From: Ophioderma brevispina
Lineage: Eukaryota; Echinodermata; Ophiuroidea; Amphilepidida; Ophiodermatidae
Length of the DNA stretch: 64,000 nucleotides
Assembly (NCBI GenBank): GCA_023653785.1
Contig: JAMKCH010001718.1
Coordinates: 1 to 64,000, forward strand
Direction: 5' to 3'
How positions within the stretch are numbered: position 1 is the first letter of the stretch; every line of letters starts with the position of its first letter. The translations under genes were made by a program, and so were the position numbers. Shown piece after piece: positions 57,618 to 64,000 of the stretch. The notes under the pieces were generated by a model. It saw nothing but the letters and a program-made list of their open reading frames with translations. It was not told the DNA's origin and made no database searches.

Positions 57618-58097
57618 TTAAGGAGAACCCGTGAACAAATAATATTATAAAATCTACTCGATAAATAATAGTGCCCACAATATCGAGTGGTTTCACGAAA
57701 AACGGAATTATATTAAAATAAACAATAAAATTAACACATATAGTCTGGCCATGCGCTATTTTAAAATGCGCGGCTGGTGTATACGTGTTATGCGCATCGG
57801 TCGGGCCTGGTGGTTTGCGTCATGCATGACATAGAAAATACACATTATGAAAGTTGTCACATGTGAAAGTGTCTGATTGTACTGTGCCGTCCATATCGCT
57901 TAACACATTAACCTATCCCATATAAATGTACACTAGCGCTATTTATTTAAAAATAGCGCATGGTCAGACAAAATGATTTAATTCATTTTAATGGTTAGTC
58001 TAATTCAGATTATCAATGGGAGACCACTCGATATGTGTTCAATAATTATTTTTTATAACGTCTAAGATAAGCTATTCTTAGTACGGTTCTCCTTTAA
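57618..58097 (+). mobile_element. TTAA element family A, copy 3
   Basis: TTAA at 57,618-57,621 and 58,094-58,097. The ends GGAGAACCCGTGAAC and TAGTACGGTTCTCC are good inverted repeats. Inner arms ATCGAGTGGTTTC/GAGACCACTCGAT and CTGGCCATGCGCTATTTTAA/TTAAAAATAGCGCATGGTCA show that most of the 480 bp is a large imperfect palindrome. Best-preserved copy of the family. Confidence 0.87.
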
Positions 58098-58546
58098 GTT
58101 ACCAACTTTATTTCCAGCATGACAGTATTCCTTGATAATGACCTTACCTGTATGAAGTCTACAACCTTGTGCATACTAGTATACCTGATAAAGTCATTTG
58201 GATATGATTGCTTGGTTTGATATGGGTTTATGGTCACTAGAAGTGGGCAAAGTAAATGGTCAAAGCATTTATAAGCACAGTGACTGTGTTTACATTGTCC
58301 TTCGTCTGTTATGCTAACATTGCCAGCCAAAATGTGAGGGTCACATGAGGTCATTTGTGAGGTCCTTGAACTCAGTCATTAATGTCCATTTTGCTGTGGC
58401 TGATATAGCAGGAATTGAGAAGATGATCATCTTGAAAATGACCATGCCTGTAGTTGGCATTAGCCATTAAATACAGCTGTAATAAACCCATCTCATTTTA
58501 AGTTTATTTAAGACTTCAACAACCAGCATGTCCTGAAACCATGCTT

Positions 58547-58881
58547 TTAAAGGGCCATGGCCCAATCACTAGTAGTAGCCGTGTACCCAGGGATCCCAGA
58601 TTTTACTGGAAGTAGTCAAATTTTTAATATCAGAAGAAAGCTATTATTTTTCTCATTTACCCTGTGATCTTAGGGTAGGCATGTGGGTTTGGATGTTATG
58701 AGCGAATTGTGCGCCATTTTGGTCACCTTAAACAGTACTCTATGGGGATTACAAATCACGTTTTCACTCTCTTGTCAAAACGTGTTGAAATATCGGCGAA
58801 ACTTACAGATGGGGTTTTGGGGTGAATGCCATTCTAGCAAGATGAAAAACAGATCTACTTAATTTGGGTCATCCCCTTTAA
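58547..58881 (-). mobile_element. TTAA element family C, copy 6
   Basis: TTAA at 58,547-58,550 and 58,878-58,881. AGGGCCATGGCCCAATCACT is at the left end and TTTGGGTCATCCCC at the right. 335 bp, several small deletions against the 54,990 copy. Confidence 0.85.
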
Positions 58882-59256
58882 AAAAGGGCATGATTGAAAT
58901 GGAGGCCATCATCATAATTAGGTTGTAATATTTAAATCTATATTTTGATTTTTTTGTGTGATTTTGTTTAGGTATTCCTCAATATTCATAGCCCACTTTA
59001 ACACCAGTGTACAAACAAAACATTGATGGCACTTACTACAATTAGTAAAAATATATATGGGGTTGGATTTTTTGAATCCTTCCTAAGTAGCTTTTTAGTT
59101 ACCCCAAGCACTTAAATTTAATATGATTAATCTGTCCGATTGGCTGATTCCAGGACACAACATGGAAGAGCCCTTGAGTACCAATCAAAATAGTGCCTTT
59201 CGTTATCTCTGTGCAAACCATACTATCATCTATTATTACTAAAAAACCACTTTGTG

Positions 59257-59320
59257 GGTTTGTTTGTTTGTTTGTTTGTTTGTTTGTTTTGTTTGATTTT
59301 GTTTGGTTTTGTTTGTTTGT
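59257..59320 (+). repeat. (GTTT)n microsatellite
   Basis: About seven perfect GTTT units followed by impure GTTTTGTTTG repeats. It directly precedes the satellite block. Confidence 0.9.
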
Positions 59321-59334
59321 CCGGCATGCGTCGC

Positions 59335-61315
59335 ACGTCCTTTAACATACGGTTGAATTTTTGTATAGTGGTAGAGCTCGGATGTACGAGGTTTTGTGAG
59401 CATGTTTTCGAGGGGTCCATTTTTGGGGTCAAAGGTCTCATAACAAGGGGACAATTATTGGGTACCTTGCCGTGCTTTGACGTAGTTATGTGAGTTTTGG
59501 TGTGGTGGGAGGAGTTCGCCGTACGAGTTTTGTGTACGTTTTCGAGGGGTCATTTGGGGGTCAAAGGTCATCCAGGTCATTATTGGATACCTTGGCCGTG
59601 CTTTGACGTATGGATTGAGTTTTGGTAGGGTGGTAGAGTTTCGCTGTAGCAGTTGAGGTGGTCACGTGTTGGAGGGGTCATTTGGGGCAAAGGTGCAGCC
59701 AGGGGTCATATTGGGTAACTTGCGTGCTTTGATGTATTGATATGGGTTTTGGTATGTGGGTAGAGTTTCGCTGTACACGTTTAGTGGTCATGTTTTTCGA
59801 GAGGTCATTTGGGGGTCAAAGGTCATCCAGGTGTCACTATTGGGGGTAACTTGATCGTGCTTTGGACGATATATGAGTTTTTGTGTGGTGGTGGAGTTTC
59901 GCCGTACGAGTTTAGGTGGTCACATTTTCGAGGGGTTACATTTGTGGGTCAAAGGTCATCCAGGGGTCATTATGGGTACTTGGCCATGCTTTGATTGTAT
60001 GGATAATGAGTTTTGGTATGGTGGTACAGTTTCGCTGTACGAGTTTAGTGGTCACATTTTCGGGGTCCGTTTGGGGGTCAAAGTCATCCAGGGGTCCATT
60101 ATTGGGTACTTGGACTGCTTTGACGTCTGGATGTTGAGTTTTGGTGTTGTGGTAGAGTTTCGCTGTACGCGTTTAGTGGTCACGGTTTTTTGAGGGGAGG
60201 TCATTTTGGGGTCAGGTCATCCAAGGGTCATTATTGGGTAACTTGGCTGTGCTGTGATGTTTTGAATGGAGTTTTTTGGTGTGGTGGTAGAGTTTCGTCT
60301 GTCGAGTTTAGTGTCACGTTTTCAAGGGGTCATTGGGGTCAAAGGTCGTCCCCCAGGGGTCATTATTGGATAACTTGGCCGTGGCTTTGTTGACGTATGG
60401 ATATGAGTATTTGGTAGGGGTTGGTAGAGTTTCGCTGTACGAGTTGAGTGGGTAGCATTTGTGAGGGGTCATTTGGGGGTAACAGGTCATCAGGGGTCAT
60501 TATTGGTACATTTGGGGGCGGGCTTTGATGTTGAATAATGGTTTTTGGTATGGTTGTAAGTTTTCGCTGTAACGAGTTGAGTGGTGCATGTTTTCGAGAT
60601 GTCATTTGGGGGTCAAAGGTCATCCAGGGGTCATTATTGGGTAACTTGAGAGTGCTTCCGACGTATGGATATGAGTTTTGGTGTGTGGTGGAGTTTCGCC
60701 GTAGAGTTTTAGTGGTCACATTTTCGAGGGGTCATTTGGGGGTGTTAAGGTCATCCAGGGGTCATTATTGGGTACTTGGCCGCCGTGCCTTGTGATGTAG
60801 GGATAGAGTTTTGGTATTATGGTAGAGTTTCCGCTGGACGAGTTTAGTGGTCACATTGTCGAGGGGTTATTTGGGGGTCAAATGTCAGCCAGGGTCCAAT
60901 TATTGGGTAACTTGGACGTGCTTTGGCGTATGGATATTAAAGTTTTGGTGTTGGTGGTAGAGTTCGCCATACGAGTTTGGTGGTCACGTTTTTGAAGGGT
61001 CATTTGGGAGCCAAGGTCATCCAAGGTCATTATGGGTAAAACGTTAGCTCTGCTTGAACGTATGGATAGATTTTTTGGTGTGGTGTAGAGTTTCGCCGTA
61101 CATGTTGAGTGGTCACGTTTTCGAGGGTCTCTGGGGTCCAGGGTCATCCAGGGGTCATTGGTAACTTTGGCGTGCTTGACGTCTGGATATGAGTTTTGTA
61201 TGGTGGTTAGAGTTTTGGCGTACGAAGTTTGTGGGCATGATTTCGATGGGCATTTGGTGGTCAAAGGTCCTTCCAGGGGGGTTATTATTCGTTAACTTGG
61301 CCATGCTTAAAGACT
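59335..61315 (+). repeat. ~131-bp satellite, block 2 (about 15 units), DR1 motif per unit
   Basis: Landmark GCTGTACGAGTTTAGTGG or a variant recurs at about 59,382, 59,518, 59,643, 59,770, 59,900, 60,034, 60,161, 60,297, 60,434, 60,569, 60,699, 60,834, 60,967, 61,096 and 61,218. Each unit runs TTTTCGAGGGGTCATTTGGG, GGTCAAAGGTCATCCAGGGG, TCATTATTGGGTAACTTGGC, CGTGCTTTGACGTATGGATA and TGAGTTTTGGTGTGGTGGTA. Exact GGGTCAAAGGTCA stands at 59,558, 59,813, 59,946 and 60,610. Many units differ by single-base indels. Open frames of 85-128 codons across it are artefacts. Confidence 0.93.
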
Positions 61316-61319
61316 GACT

Positions 61320-62140
61320 TTAAATGTCCGACTGCTAATTATGTCCGAATACAGTGCCCTTCTGAAAACATTTCCAGTATACTGTCTAGCGGGTACACCA
61401 GCTAGGCTGTGCGCCCGCGCGCACGTCGGCTCCCCCGCTAGTTCTTACAATATCCTCGGATTTTGCTCCATTAAATGATATTACCTTCCAGTGACCAATC
61501 AAAATAGTGCTTTGGTAGGCAGGTTATCCCCGGGTGTTAAAAGATCCAGCATTGCGAAGAGCTGTCATCATATTTGAACCTTGCTTTTAAATACTTTTTG
61601 CCAAACTGGAAGTTACAATTTTCACATTTGCAATTCAAAATTTTCAGTGTAGTCAGCTGGACATTTACAACCACTAAATCGACAGCCACTTGAATTGGCA
61701 AGAAATAGTTAATGAAAAATGGCATTCTTCTTGTGGAGTGTGATCTCTGTGAAAAGATTGTGAATGTCCTTAATGTGCATTCTATACCAATTCCCAACCT
61801 GCAGCCTATATTAATCACAACAAAACATCAATAACCAAGATAAAGGCGTGGCCTCACAGTTTCCACAATGAACACTGGACGACCACTTTCCGTAAAATTA
61901 AGTTTTTTTCCTTCACAAATTGTAAGAATTATATCACACATTCAAATTGGGTATGATCTCTATATTGATTGGATTCAGTCCCTGTTAATGTCTATATTTC
62001 CCAAATTGCCTGCAAGTGCCAGGTTATTTTAATCTGCCTAATTAGTCCAGATTAGGGTTGTGTTACATAAAGTAAGTGCCCTATATCAGTTTTTAAATCC
62101 CTGTTGTGTTTCAACTTCATAAAACCCCAATATCCTTATG
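61320..62140. other. Non-coding DNA
   Basis: GCGCCCGCGCGCACG at about 61,411-61,425 is a short GC-rich word. 61,440-61,530 is the second copy of the repeat at 54,430. No gene is supported. Confidence 0.45.
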
Positions 62141-62144
62141 CAAT

Positions 62145-62357
62145 ACTGTATAAGTGGAAAGTTCTGTGTACATATATTTTCGCCGAGTTTAACAGTTTTG
62201 CAAATGCGCGAGAATTTAATTTCAAGGTATTGACATCAGTGCAATACAAAATCTATTGGAAAAACGTTATTTCGCGCGTTTTTATTTTCACGTTTTTATG
62301 TTCACTCGCAAAATTCGCGAAAATAAAACCTCGCGAAAAAATTTCCACTTATACAGT
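62145..62357. mobile_element. MITE with perfect 16-bp TIRs, 213 bp
   Basis: ACTGTATAAGTGGAAA at 62,145-62,160 and its exact reverse complement at 62,342-62,357. The subterminal sequence is rich in TCGCG/CGCGA (GCGCGAGAATTT, TTTCGCGCG, CTCGCGAAAA). Target duplication is unclear (TA or none). No coding capacity. Confidence 0.8.
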
Positions 62358-62359
62358 CA

Positions 62360-64000
62360 GTAGTGATGAGAGACACGGCTGTAATTGGGGATAATAGGAT
62401 TTTCCTACCTGTTTTGCACAACTTTATTAACGATGAAATGACCAAAAGTGTCTGTTTTTTTGTTTTTTTAGAGCTGTCATAAATATTCCCCGTCATAATT
62501 TTCCCTTCAAGGGGGAACAGTACCAAATGCTCGCCTATTGAAACACATGTATTTGCTCTCTTGTATCCGTCATATCTTTGCCCCTGCCTTAGCTAGAGCA
62601 ATGGAAAATTGGCAGGAGAGAATTTTAAATCAGGCTTTTTAAAATATATTCTTTTGACACCTAAACATCGACAATGTCAGTTTTTTGCAAATTAGATTTG
62701 ACCAATTACACCCTGTTTTTTCTACGCTCCTGAGCCCCGAAGAATCGGTGTTTCACGGAGGTTCACTTATATCGCCGTATCATACCGCCAGACGCTTTCT
62801 CATCAATTTTTGAAATAAAAGGTAATATGCAGATGAAATACGCACATGAATGCCCCCAAAAGCAAATCTCTATGACAAATAACCGCCACATAAAAACTAC
62901 ACAAATTACGCTCAAAATCTAGGTTTATAGGAACCTATAACGGTGTTGCACTATTCGCGGCGGAGGGATTTGTACTGTGCTCCTTCAAACGCAGTGTTCG
63001 AAATACAAATGAAAAAGTCATGCACCTGTGCGTGTAACATGCACAAAATAATTGTTACATGTACAGTGTAAAGTTTACCTGTTTGAGACAGTAACAATGA
63101 GATCTAAACACAGTAATTTTACCTTTAAGTAAGGATGAGAGTTCTTAAAGATTTACAACATCTCCAAGTCATAATGAGTACAGTACTTGTATCAATTTCA
63201 GCACTTCATGGCTAACATTTTACATGCACATGTGCAGTCAATTACGGTAGTGAAAGCTTACATGCAAAGCAGGCAAACGGTATGCATGCATTTTTGCATA
63301 TTGTGCATGCAGTGTATTTGGAACACTGTTCAAATTGTCACATAAAAATGGTTTCATCAATTGATAGAAACAACAATTAATTAAGAAAAAGATGGAGGTC
63401 ACCGAAGTTGTTTTAAGATAAAACCTTAACCCTAAGGTACCAACACCAACAAACAGAATGGACTGAGTGAGAAAAATGCACTAAGTCATGAATGTGATCG
63501 ATTACATCATCAAACAAAGACACGTACGAGTATGGGCACAAAATCGCTGGCCGAGCCAGCTAACCACCACGTAGTTTTTTTGGTGCTATCCCCTGTCAGG
63601 GACCGGTTCCCAAAGGGCCCTTGCAGTTTCGAGAACGACACAAATTTTTGCTTTTATCTTTCCACTCAAAAAACTTGCATATCTGTATTCACATCTACAG
63701 GAATTATATTGTTTAATGAAAAAGTGTACGTTACTTGCTTCACGACATGAAGCAAGTTACTTTGATTAAACAATGTGGGTCAGATTGATGCCAGATGAAG
63801 TTTTAAACCTCCTGTGCAGGGGCTGTTGTTTTAAAAGCTAAATTAACCCCTAATGCCCATATGTTTCTGGAGGGAGTGAAGGAATGAGGGAAGAGGGGAA
63901 AAGAGGGAAGAAGTACAGAATTTTGAATTTATTTTTCACCAATAAGCTGAATTCACGACGGCGCTGTTGAAGTGCATGTATCTACAATTGTATCAAAAAA
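62360..64000. other. Non-coding DNA to the window edge
   Basis: No exon in phase with gene 1 and no repeat family is recognised. A 72-codon frame at 63,532-63,750 has no support. TGCATGCATTTTTGCATA-like words at 63,285 are simple. Confidence 0.45.

Noticed and set aside
59226..59454. Lys/Thr/Gln-rich minus-strand open frames
   Set aside because: Translations of the GTTT microsatellite.
60878..61264. 128-codon minus-strand open frame, and others between 59.8 and 60.8 kb
   Set aside because: Satellite translations. Neighbouring units are frameshifted relative to each other.

Overview
This is an AT-rich, intron- and transposon-dominated piece of an animal nuclear genome. It has no operons, no dense ORFs and no rRNA. 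It does have GT-AG exon candidates, a decayed LINE, tRNA-derived SINEs, many short inverted-repeat elements, minisatellites and long homopolymers. Recurrent short palindromes (AGGCCT inside TAGGCCTA-like words, CTACATGTAG) and long G or C runs are the kind of background I associate with marine invertebrate deuterostomes, such as an echinoderm or hemichordate. That assignment is an inference from texture only.

The best gene evidence is a plus-strand chain of three small exons at 26,053-26,176, 42,042-42,125 and 56,568-56,699. All have consensus-like splice sites, every junction is phase 1, and the joined frame stays open. The first exon can start with MGNGES, an N-myristoylation-like start, or 31 codons upstream with a hydrophobic segment. 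I do not recognise the protein, and no terminal exon is visible, so the gene probably runs off the right edge. Most of the window from 26 kb onward would be its introns. Weaker exon-like blocks lie at 5.46, 12.99, 21.4, 33.88, 36.04, 39.9 and 51.49 kb; the last encodes a signal-peptide-like start.

Mobile DNA: a degenerate non-LTR retrotransposon (7.46-9.48 kb) has a second fragment of the same family at 13.13 kb. At least five families of short non-autonomous elements end at TTAA. Family A has copies at 15.3, 36.9 and 57.6 kb. Family B has copies at 23.9, 27.9 and 38.4 kb. Family C has seven copies, four of them between 50.6 and 58.9 kb. D and E are single copies. Others include two hAT-like elements (29.8 and 41.6 kb) and strongly palindromic elements at 44.3, 53.8 and 62.1 kb. 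SINE heads lie at 1.9, 14.5 and 36.6 kb.

Tandem repeats: a 141-144 bp array (0.4-1.1 kb), a 45-bp minisatellite (17.2-18.2 kb), a ~22-bp minisatellite beginning at a family-B terminus (24.2 kb), a 218-bp duplication (45.4 kb), and a ~127-131 bp satellite in two separate blocks (46.0-46.9 and 59.3-61.3 kb). The satellite monomer contains a DR1-type nuclear-receptor motif (GGGTCAAAGGTCA). I see no CRISPR, no prokaryotic system and no clearly novel multi-gene system. The most interesting signals are the DR1 satellite, the TTAA element families and the unidentified gene.
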